From Spirometra erinaceieuropaei (taxonomy: Eukaryota; Platyhelminthes; Cestoda; Diphyllobothriidea; Diphyllobothriidae), in the NCBI GenBank assembly GCA_902702965.1, contig CACRXP010000397.1, positions 362,750-426,749 of the forward strand: a stretch of DNA of 64,000 nt. Reading direction: 5' to 3'. The translations under genes and the position numbers were made by a program. The notes under the pieces are model-generated. The model made no database searches, was not told where the DNA came from, and was given only the letters and a program-made list of their open reading frames with translations. Shown in pieces: positions 38,401 to 50,400 of this stretch (its first letter is position 1; each line of letters opens with the position of its first letter).

Positions 38401-41400
38401 TACCGCAACTTACTTGTCAGAAGACCTCCTGCAAAGACCCTCGGAGTGTGGTAAGTATGTGGTCTCCTCCCTGTGTATTAGAGCCTCATAAAAGGCAACT
38501 GTCATACTACTCGTAATAAGTCAGTCGTGAACGTAGACAGATAAAGACTTTATTGGAACAGAATACGGAAGTCACCTACAATAAAGGGTTTGGAGGAGCA
38601 CAGCAAGAGTGGGATGTCCTAATCCGATGAATTCTCGCTGCTACACCCATCAACTTTCCCCTAGATTGCGGACAAATCAAAGTCGCCTACGTTTAAACTG
38701 ATCGATGCGAGGAGATTAATTTGCGCCCTGTGATTCAAAATTCCTTCTGAATTAGCAACGTTGAGCAAAAGATGTGGAAGATTCTATTAAACTTGGCAAA
38801 ACATGGCACAGTTCGATTCACGTCAGTAATCCTTCTCAGGAGTGGTCATCGACGTCTGCAGCGGGCTTTTGAAGATGTTGCCAGTCTCAGACGCTTTAGT
38901 ACCAGACGAACTTATATTCAGCCAGAAGTACTGTTCGCACTTTTCGGCAACTGGGATGTACGGTAGCTTTCACTTTATTCTGCTAAACAAGTCAATAATA
39001 TTTTCGTCCTGTTAAGCCGCTGGCCCTTTTTTGTATGTGTATCTGTCAGCTTGGCTGCAAACTAGAACCAATAAGCGAATAGCAAATTATCAACGGTAAC
39101 TTAGACTGCTGCTAACGTCTTTTGTCCACCTTATTTACTTTATCTCACACCATAGCTTCGGCGCCTGGATGATTAGAAGAACTCTAAAGTGCGTAGGGCT
39201 AACGCAGAGCATCTGACTGAAACTGCTGTCAACGGAACTTTCTCTCATCTGCCCAAGACGCAGGATATCCCCTCAGTCCTTATCCTTTATTTTCCTACTA
39301 GGTGAAATGTCTTATCCGCCGGCCATATTTTCAAGTTTCAAGAGGCCGAAATCCTCGCAAGAGCTGACAACCGCCTGACCTGCGAGCCGTTCGAATGATG
39401 GTTCTCTGGCCCTCAATCCATCAGCAAGCACAATGACTTCCCGGTACCAGATTCAGTGCTGAGACATTCCCTGCGCATGGGAATCAGTCACGTGGGGGGG
39501 GGGGCGGTCGCCCAACTATCCTGGTAACAGCGGGCCAAATTTTCGAGTAATCATCACGTTAACATCCAAAGCGGATGATGAAATTGCGGCAATAAACGAC
39601 TTGGACGCGGACCTACGAGCCATCATCGCCTTAAGTACGATCTCCTGCTGTGATGAGTTTTTAATTACAGTACGCATGTGGCCTCACTGTATTTACGTAC
39701 TATAAATACCGCAGTCTTTGTCCCTCCATTGCGTTTATCTGCAGCCGTATATGATGAGGGGCACGAGTGAGAATCCGAAACGTCAGGCCAATAAACTTCA
39801 TGTTCCAATGATCGCATTTTCTTCTTCCCCTGCTATCACCATAAGTAAAACTTACTTGTGTTGTTGGAAATTTGAAGAGAATAAACGCTTAATCCAATCA
39901 GGCAAACCAACTAAATACGGACGTCTGTTTCAGCACTTACGGACAGCCCTCGCCAAACACGTAGTGTTCAAGGCTTTTGGGCATTTTTTCGCAGTGCCTT
40001 ACCAAGAATTTGGGAAAAGTTAACGGTACGCACTAACCTCAATGTGGTTACCAGCAACTGAGAGCAGATTTACTTCCCTGATTACAACCTCAGGACGAAC
40101 ACAAAGCTTTACTTCAGCCCTCTGGAATTCCGTTTGGAATTTACCTTCGTAGCGAGCCCATGAAAATCACTTCTCAGGGATTGCCGACAGAAGCACGACG
40201 GGTGTGCTTTTATTTTTAAACGAAAAGAGTGGTCAGTGAGTCACGAGTGTTACTCATTGCAAAGTACAACAACCCCAGTTAAATTAGAGTTTATTAAAAG
40301 CCTACATACACCCGGCTACATTGGCTAACTTCCAACCGACGTCGGAATCCTGAGGATCACTCTGAAGTCAAGAAAAGATAAAGAGACCGGAGCAGTCGTC
40401 TCCGGTCTACTTCTCGTCGAATGCCAGCAGTAAACCAGCCTCAGTCAGGGAAAGCCTAGAATTTGGGTTCAATTCATATAAATTATAAAGCCCCTTATTC
40501 TGCTTAACCGCCGTTCTGTTCTTTGTTACCTGCAGCCCCACCCTTCGGAAACCGACAAAGACAGTTTTGTACAGTCACGCAAGCGGTCCAAATATTATGC
40601 TGGATAGGAGCGTAAAATTCCTTGCATTCCACGTCTAATAGGAACTTACTCGTTAGAAATATTCAGAGACCACGTGCTACGTACTTGACATTTACTGCCA
40701 CACTTTAAGGATGGGCTATCTTTCGTTCCAGCTTGACATTTTAACACGATGCGAGTGCAGAAATTACTAATAATGTTCACCAAAATATTAAAATAGTTAG
40801 GAGATTTTATAATTAATAATTTTTTCGGCCTTCTTCACGGAGGCGCTAGAAGACAGAGGCTGAGGTTTGGTCATATCAAACTAACAAGTTTAATTTGAAA
40901 ACTCTTCCCGTCTTCCTTCTTCCTTAAAGCACACAGTTACCTTTGTCTATTTAACTGCGGTAATTTATCACATATGTATGCGTCGACGACTGTGATGCGC
41001 CAGTGAAAGGAACTAGAGTTTAGCTCATCTCATATTTAACAGGCGTACTACTCCGGTTAAAGGAACGAAGAATGTCCTGCGTACGCACGTCACATAGATT
41101 TGAGTTTTTGAAAGCACCTCTATCTGTGGACGTACGTTGGGCTAATGCAAAGACAGTCAGGCCAGTTGAGCAGATGCGTAAGTGACTTTTAAAGTCAAAG
41201 ATGACTGCCCGTGCTCTTCTTTTGCTTGGCACCTCTCAGGCAGTAAATAATCTGTTGACCCAAAAAGAGCCTTTCGAGTGCACAACCAGCCAAGTGATTG
41301 CAATAATCGAAGGCATCCGACGTGTGGAGGGAAGAAGCCTGACCTGTGCGAGCTATCTGAAAATCAAGTAAGGACTGAACTTTCCTGAATAATCCCTAGT

Positions 41401-44400
41401 CGTCGGATATATGCAACCCTTTGGTGGCCATCCTAACTCTTTGCATATTCTGGCTCATTTTTGCATCGCTTCGATAGTGTCTTCAGATTTATCATACTCC
41501 ATTGTTATTTCGAGCTCTTCTTTCTGTCATCTATTTGCTGAGTTACTGCCTGCGTTAAAAAGGGAACAGTTCGGGAAATTTATGTGTTTGCAAGCATTCA
41601 GAGTAAGAGTTAATGCGCGACGTAAAGGAAGGATACATTCATAGGTCGTTATGTGTCCATTCTCCGGTCATTTGTACGACATCTGCTGTCAAACCCAACT
41701 CGTCTTCTCACATTTTAGCACTCTTACCACACAGATAATTAGCTTGATCAAAGACACCGTTCCTCCAAGGCGTGGAGTATGCCCGGACACTTTCTCCAAA
41801 AACGCTGCGTACAATACACTCCCACTTATTTTATGAAGCCTAGCAATGGTGAATGACTTTAATTTCTCACTGGAGTTGAAAGAAATTACTCCCAGCAGAC
41901 CTCAGATGCAATAAGGGCAATAGTTGCGTGAAGGACTCCAATTAGCTGCCAGTAGACTGTGGATCGTGTGCTGATGTATGTACTTGCGAAATCGAGTTGA
42001 ATACTGATGGCTAACAGCTGTAACCAAGAGCGGAGAAACAAACAACGGAGATCAACTGGGCATGAATCTAGGGATAACAGAAATTCCTGCCAGGGGGTAA
42101 GCTCACTTTTTCGATGGTCAGACACTTTTTCGAAACCGAACGCTGTGGAAAGTAGACCTGGATACCGTATCTGCATACGTTCCTCACTTCTTTCTAAAGT
42201 ATCTTTTCTTACCACCGACTGTCTTTTGTGTGGTCCTGCATTCCGTCAGCCTACTCTCCAGCGTGCCGCCCTACCCGTAACCCTCCTCCCTCCCTCCCTC
42301 CCTCCCAATTACCACCATTCCTATGACACGATCCACGATATGCCGACAGCTAATTGGGGTCCTTCACCCTAGAGTTGCCACAAAAAGTTCTAGTACAGAT
42401 CTCACCTCAAATTCCTCCACTGTGCCCGGCTCAAAGGCCACCCGCCTCACACCATTTTCGCCCTGTCCACGAGCGAATTCACGGCGTTGCGGCCGAGCAG
42501 GCAAAGGTGGATGAGGAACCTTACGCCCGATGGTCTCCGTCTCGGTTGAAGTCGATTCGCTGCCATTCCTGAGGCGTTGGTAGGCCTGCAGCAAAATTGG
42601 CGCAGTGGAGGATTTCGTACCCTGCACCGTGAGAAAGAGGTTTGCACTGCAGGCCACTGAGTACTCCTCACCGCTGAAGGCGTCCACCGTACCGGTCTGT
42701 ATGGACACCTGCCAGTAATTTCCACCTATAAGAGAGGGGAACCAGTGGCTGACCTTTAGTCTGAGTTTTGTTGAAGGCCAGCTCGCTTTGAAAAAAGAGG
42801 AATTTTCTACTCGGTGATCAGATAGGAAGGCACGCTGTTCTATCGTTAGAGGATTCCAGACCTCCGTTGTGATGCCGACTTTTGTCGCTTTGCAGCGTTT
42901 TGTAGTTCTACGCCAGCATTTTGCGGACTGCTGCATTTCCTTCCACCCATTCAGCCGAGTATCACGAAGTCTGGAGGGGAGGAACATACAGCTAACAGGT
43001 AGGGGAAGCATCGCCACAACAAGCGCCCTCTTGACACCTGCCTGTGTCAACAGCTGACTTGAGACGGCTTCTACGTCGATTCTGAGCGTATGGAAGTCAG
43101 AGCATATGTACAGACCGCCTGACGGGGTTTTCTAAGGTGTTAACTAAAATACCCTGTAGTGTTCACCTCATTCAAACTGGCCGCTAAACGTAGCCCCTCC
43201 CCCCTTTAAGACCAAAATCAGCTTTTGCGGAATATTTATCGCTGCCAGTCAACTGGACAGAGTTGAGGAGCATGCATGAACAGATCGACTGAAAAGTAAA
43301 ATTATAAACCAGTTTAATATTATGAAAAATAGCGGAGGAGCAATTCCAATTTTATTTTGCCTGATCTCTTACAGCGACCCAATTTTTCTAGCGGTGTCAC
43401 TAAAGCCAACAAGTTGCATAACCAAGCAAACCACCCAGGGTTCCGAAAGAAAAAAAGACTTTGATGCAACATATCATCTTTGTTTTGGCATCAATTGATA
43501 ACCAGCGTCAATGAAATGCCGACGAGGCGCACGTTCGGGTGAATGAGACAGTTAGTTTACCATGAAACTGGGGGACGCTAACTGATAAAAAGATAGTGTA
43601 TGCCTCTCACTCGCGTAAGCAAACACGTTTTAATCGATAATATTTCAGGCAATTTCATATAAGATGGAAAGCCTAACAAGTAGAGCGTTTTTATTGTAGC
43701 ACACTAAAAATAGAAGTTAACTTGCAAAGCAAACGTCCTCTGACTGTGCTATTTCCTCACTTCTCGTAGTCTGTCTTCACTAAGATGTTATGGCTACACA
43801 AACGGATCCCCAGTTGTTTCACAGGCCTAAACAATGAACCGGTTCATAGAACGGAAGGAGACAGAGACGTCAATATTGAATAATCCATCCACACGGCAAG
43901 TCAGCGCATTCAGCAATACATTTAATCAGACATGATTGCAGCCATCACGGCATGATAGTAGTCCTGTCTTGGGAGACTACAAACTGACGAGGCAATATGC
44001 TCCTTCCAAGGATTGAGAGTCAAACCTCAATGGCTCTGCCTTAGCGCGGCCTATATTGAGTGACCGATCTCACGAAATGTTGACCCAAAATTTTGGAATG
44101 CGTTTTCGATTAGGAAGGATTACTTGAGCGCGGTTGTAATACTGACTATCTTGCGGCATAATCGTACAATATTTCGAACTTGGCAGGATGTCAGCCTTAG
44201 AATGCACTACTCTTCGATTCCCTCTACCAACAGTAATTGGTAAAAAATGACTACTTAATTAGCATGATTTTTTCACATTTATTTTCGCTGGTCTTGCAAA
44301 TTCAAATATATCTTTCAAAAAGCATAAGCAAAAATATGCTTACTTTCAGTCACTTGATAAAGAATTGCGTCTTCTTCATATTTTATACTCAAGGATGTAT

Positions 44401-47400
44401 TATAATTAGGCTTTAAAATGTTTCTAATTGTGAGATTTTTTGAGACCGCGAAATATCCACTTACATAGCATTGTACCTGTGCGTTTACCACTGCCCCTCG
44501 TGAAACGTACCACATAGTCCACATCCATTGCAAAATTTTACTGACTCTGTGTGATATCTTTTTAAAGGCATAGAAAAATATGTGATTTTCTTTACGCGGA
44601 ACACATGCACCTTGTGGACTAAAATCACTGAGCGCTAATGCAACGATTGATCAGACTCCGAATTATATGGCAATTCGAAAACTTTTTAGAAAATAATTAT
44701 CCCCCTTCTTCGAGTATGAAATGTAAAGTAGATGTAATTCTCTATCAAAAGACTGAAAGAATGCATACTTTTTTTCGTGGTTTCTATAAAATATATCTGA
44801 ATTTACAAGACCATCAAAGATAAAAATGAAGAATGCATGCTAAGTAAGTATTCATTTTTATCGAGTACGGTCTCTCCAGGATATTGAAAAGCAGTGTATT
44901 CAAAAGCTGACATCCTGCCAAGTCCGAGATATTATAGGATTATGCCGCAAGATAATCAGTATTACAACCGCGTCTTAGTAATCCTTCCTGATCGAAAACG
45001 CATTTCAGAATTTTGACCAACATTTCATGAGATCGGTCACTCACTGTATATGCATTATCACCCATGGGAGACCCTAACCGTCGTTATAACACGCGGACAA
45101 ATTTGGGGTGAGGGTGGGCTGTTTATCTTTGTAAACTACTGAACTCAAGCCCGCCTCTGATCATATTGACTTTGTTTTATAATCGGCGCTTGATGGGTGA
45201 AGGGGGAGAGAATTCAGGAGATGCTTCGAAAGGCGGTCCCATTGTTAACTAAATCATGCGCAAGCCACCAGTGCTGCGCCCACTCTTTGAGCTTGCGGTG
45301 AACGCCATCAATTTGGACTTCTGAACTATCGTCGTGGTAACTAGTGTGAGACTGACAGCGAACTCCTGTATCAAAAGACTAAACTACTGAATTGTACATA
45401 AAATTAGCAACCTGGTTGTCCTCGCAGTGGTGAAAGACAAGACCTCATTAATTCAGTCAATCTGCTGTTATTTGTCTGGATTTAAGTTTTACAAATGCGA
45501 CAAATACTATCTCAGGTTTATACTTTCCTTATTCATTATTGACCAACGTGGATTGAAGTCTTTGGGATACAACGTACCATATTAGAGCCCAAAATGGGTG
45601 GGAATATCTGAACTGCATTCTGTTAATGTTTGCCGAATATAAACTTAACATTCAGTCTGCCAGGGGCAACCAGTACTCTAAGAACAATTTTTCAATTCTC
45701 ATTGACGGGCACTAGTCAGAAACCCTGACAAGCGTTTCGCCGATATTATGGCGCTAGACGATGCTGTCCGAAGGACTGGTCTCACCACTAATCCCCCTGA
45801 CACTATTTCATTCTGATACTCCGCCCATCAAAATCTTCCGCTGCTTCGGTAAGAAATGATTGGAAGACTGAGTACAGAGCACGAAAACATATGCGTTCAG
45901 TAAATTGTCCTTGCAGATGAACAGAAAGACTGGTGCAGTGTGGAGGAGGCAGATAGAAAGAGCTGCTATGGGGCTGTTATTAAACTTCTGTAAGATACCG
46001 TTCATGCCTATCAACCGAATTTTTTCGGGGTGCTTAGTGGTTACTTTTGAAGGGTTAGCTGCCGCGGAGGGCGTAAACGTGATCATCATCACGTGGTTGG
46101 CGTTAGCATTGCTTGTCCTCAACCAGGTCAGGTAGACACGCAATGCTTCAACAATGAACGGCAGGAAACTAAACGATCCTGTTCCTTATTCCAGTGGAAG
46201 GAAGGGGGGAGATGAAAAACCTATACGTCCTTTTAAAAGTCAACAGCAACCCGACAACCTTCATATGCAAGTGCCTCCGAAAACCACCTTTTGCGCGGTC
46301 GAGTCTAGAAAATCCGAAGTTCTGGCCCTTGGTCCTGTATGTGAAGAAAATTTCAGAGACGACGGCAAGAACCTTAGAACCTTTTGGGATTGGCGTGGTT
46401 AATAAACCAGAATGCACCATCAGGGAACAAATCATCTAACCCAAAGACCCGCCACCTGTGGCAGAATAATCGACAGCAATCCACAGCACACAATGTCAAA
46501 ATTGTGATGCGAAGTATGTCGGTGAAATGGGCAAACGCCATGACGCAAGACTGCATGAACACAAACTTGTAACCAACCGTAAGGAAAAGCTTTCTTTGGA
46601 ATATGCCCACAGACAACAACCGAGCCACAATTTCGTCTTTGAGAAAACGAGGGTAATCGATCTGGCCAATAAGATGGCCAGACTGATGTTCGACAGTTGG
46701 TCGTCGCCTGGTACAATAAACCGACCCATACACCTGCATCCTCCCCATCAGGCGCTATGTACAAGGCTCGGATCCGTTCGAGCAGGGTCAGTAGGGCAGT
46801 CGAGCACGCGGAAGCGAGAGCTGACGTTGATAGAAAAGAGGGGAGGGGCGGACGGAGGGCATGCGAAGCTACCACCTCCTCACCGATGCGCACGTGAGAC
46901 TGAAAGCAACTGATCCGTCCGCCCACTGACGTTGGGGAGGGGGGGGGGCTGACAGGCACGCGGACTTGGCTAGAACTGCACCGGCTCACAAGGGGACAAA
47001 GATCACGCGTGCCCGCCATTGGCCATCCCCGGAGGGGTTAAAAGATGGTTGGCAGCAAACGGGAAGGTCAAATTTCATGCGCCGAGTACGGCTATATTAA
47101 GAGCATGTGGGCAGGGCTGAATGGCTCAAAAACAGCAGGAGCATCAACCGCATCACTCTGACGATGTAAACAAGGAGGTATCCGAAGTGTTAGTACAAAT
47201 GCAATTTGGTCTACGAACTCGCCACCACTTCTTCTTTGTCTTATTCGGGAAATGGTGGACGAGAAAGGATATCAGGACTTCGAATCGTTACGCATATATA
47301 TTAACATATATTGTATTATGCTATATTTGTTATATATTATTTTGTCAGTAAGATATATGAAATGAAACTTAGTGCAAACACCCTATTAAATGCAGCATGT

Positions 47401-50400
47401 ATACGGTGGTCCTTCTTGGATTTGGCCTGTCGTCTCCTTCTAACTTTCGCGATGGATGTTTCAGGGTTAGGGTTTAGGGCTGTGGTCGAGGGCTAGGGTC
47501 AGGGGTTGAGGTTTGGCGGTTAGGGTCAGGAGTTGAAGTTAGGGGGTTAGGGTTAGGGTGTAAGGGCCTGGGGTTGGAGCTTAGGGTTCGGGACTAGGGT
47601 TAGGATTAGAATTTGGTGTTAGGGCAACTATTTTCCAACTGTTCAATGTACAACCGCGCATTCCCACTAGCCTATCTTATGCATACAATTACTTGGCGTC
47701 GTCGTCCGCGCGTTCCCTGGCTCCACCGGTCCCGTAGTACAGGTCGCAGGGGTTTATTTACCTCAGATGCGGCTACATAACCACACCTGGCCCAGAAGTG
47801 TTAAGGCAGGACATTTCAAACGTTGCACGATGACGCGTGCACTCAGTCATGGTCTCACTTACCTGGAACCCGACGTTTCGCCTGCTTGTCTCCCAGACTA
47901 CCCATACTGCGACTAGACCGGATGCTGCCAGAACCGGACATCGTGGCCTCAGAGCGGGCAGACGTCAGGGGTAAGGCTCCTCTGGTGGGCGTCACAGAAG
48001 CCATTAGGCCATGTTTTGCCCGTACAGGCTGTCTACTTCTTCCTCTTTGTGGATTAGAAGGTCCGTTTTGCATAGTCGTCTCGGCAGATGGGGACAGAGG
48101 TCGGTGGCGCTTGTTGGAAAGATCAATGTGCGGATTAGCCAAGGGCCTAAACCGTTGCAGACCGACGGCCACGTACTCCTCCGGTCCCTTGAAGATGTCC
48201 TCTATCGTGAAGACCTGTGCAAGGCAAAACAAAGGTCTCTTGACCAGACGGTAGCAGCTAATGAATCGCACAACACTCGCCCGCGTGGGACTGCGGAATA
48301 AGTCCATTGAAGATAATCCTACAATTTATGCATAAAAGAGTGATTTTGTTTCCTCTATTCAGTCGGTTCCGTGTCATCAAGGAGAACTACGACTATCCTG
48401 GCCCGGTAGTTCGGCGATTCAGTCATGTATTTACACCACTCCACATCTAATCATCATCGAACCTGATTGTGGGTGCCGGATACCCGCGCCTATGGTATAT
48501 CTGATTAACAAAGTTAAAGAAATCAACTGCATGAATGTCCTCCCTGCGCCCGCCGGTAAAACGGCGGTCATGGGGTAGTTTTCGAAAATAAGACAGTTGC
48601 TCATATGCGCTTACGCGTGCAACCACACCTGACTGCTATACATTCAGGAGTGGCTGCTTCCCCGTTATACGTGCCATGGTTATCCGGTCCTCAGTCGATG
48701 ACCACCCGTCTTCATATCCTGGGCTGAGACATCCTGGCCACGCCGGGAGCGCACGGATGGACGTTAATGCCGGTGCTAGTGTAGATGCGCCAAATTGTCG
48801 AGGCAACACCACACCAATAACCAACATGGATGATGAAATTAAAGCAGTTAACGACTCAGACACGGGGCATCAAGCAATTATTGTGCCAAGGGCAATGAGA
48901 TGAATGCAGTGGAATAGTAAATGAATCCTAGAGATGGCGCAATACCCATATCTACTTCTGATTCTAACGATGGATTGGATTGGAAATCGGAAAGACGAGC
49001 CAAATGGACACCTGATCCAGAGTTCGCGTCTCCCTTCTACCCAACTGCTTCCTAGAACTCGTTTTTTGCGCCTCTATCGACCGAAAAGGTACTTAAGTAA
49101 CATTACGAGACTCCCAGTAAATAAATTAAGCATCCGGGGATTTTTCGTCAGTCGGGTACTTTTACCTGAGGGGCCCCCAAGCATGTCTGTGCCAGTCGGC
49201 TTCATTTATGTCATAGATAATAGTTCTCCGCTTGTGAGCATCAGCAGCAGTGAACCCGGAAACTTGAACCTATTCTTCTCCTACGACGAAAAACCACGGA
49301 AAACTTGAGGACCTTAGCTGAACCTGTTAAGCGGAGTTTCAATCTGATCACCTCTATGTATTACACGGATTCGTAAATATTTTCCAACTGTTCGGAGGAC
49401 CCAGGATGGTGACTTGTGCGTGGACTAAACCGAACAGTGGTAGCGGACTTGCGCAACATCTGCGGCATCCTGTCCTTCCCCAAGCACCTGGGCCAGGTGG
49501 TAAGACTGAGTCAGGACAACCGGAGGCGAGATGGCTGCCAGAGACAAAAAGCCTGTCCAGCCGTGACGCACGACTTGTTCACGCACGATGGACCAGCTCT
49601 GCACATAACCGAGGCGGCGAAACAGGTCGCATCAGAGTGGGTGTTCTGTATAGACCACAGCAAGAAGAAACCATTGCAGCCTGACTCTCAGTCCTGCGAG
49701 AAGGACCGAGTTATTTCGTCATTTGGCAGCCTTTCACATCCCGACTTTCAACATGTCGCGGTACTTTTGAAGCGCGTCAAACTGTTTTAATGAGGTGTCT
49801 GGAAATGAATTCTGCAATACTGAACCCGAGCACAATTTCCCGGTCTCAATTTGATGGAAATGGCCGTGAGAACTTCGAATTGCCCAGAAATAACTATCTA
49901 AGTCTCCCTTGCCTTGGTCATGGATTATTGATTCCCTTTCACCATGTTGCGGACATCAAGGACAAAACAAAGCCCGCGTTCCATTCTGAATTAAAACCAG
50001 ATCGGCATATGTGAGCGACTTTAAAATGTCCAATCCCTAATGTCAGAGCGCGAGCTTTCAACCCATCTGGGGGAGCACTCAGCTCAAAGGCCGATAAAAA
50101 TCGCATTCAAATCAGAGATACCGCAGGTACAGCTAACTGGCCTAAGTAAAATCAATCGGAACTTGCCATTGTGGTTATTTTTACCTCTGCTCGTAACAAA
50201 TTTCTAACGCAAGGGTAAGCGAGCAATGATATTTTAACTCAAAAATTAGAAATAATACTGGGAAAGGGACAAATAAGGGTCAAATTACCGCAGTATTTTC
50301 TCTCCTAAGATTCATCAAAATCTGATCTTACCTAGCTTTTTTACTAATGTTGTAAGCAGCATCTCCTCCTTCGCAGTAATCAGCTGCCAAATCCATCTCT

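Larger units (their letters stand above)
35686..42405 (-). other. Intron 3
   Basis: It contains a palindromic element (37003-37992), the assembly gap (38246-38392), a Penelope remnant (39325-39830) and a CCCT-rich run near 42280-42307. I see no supported gene in 35690-37000, 38400-39320 and 39840-42270. Confidence 0.55.
42726..47862 (-). other. Intron 2
   Basis: It contains a palindromic element (44054-45046), a Penelope fragment (46150-47260) and a TTAGGG-like tract (47456-47630). Nothing is recognised in 43060-44050 or 45050-46140. Confidence 0.6.

Noticed and set aside
49406..49790. Two overlapping plus frames of 92 and 124 codons in intron 1
   Set aside because: No family resemblance, and overlapping frames in repeat-like GC-richer sequence are expected by chance.
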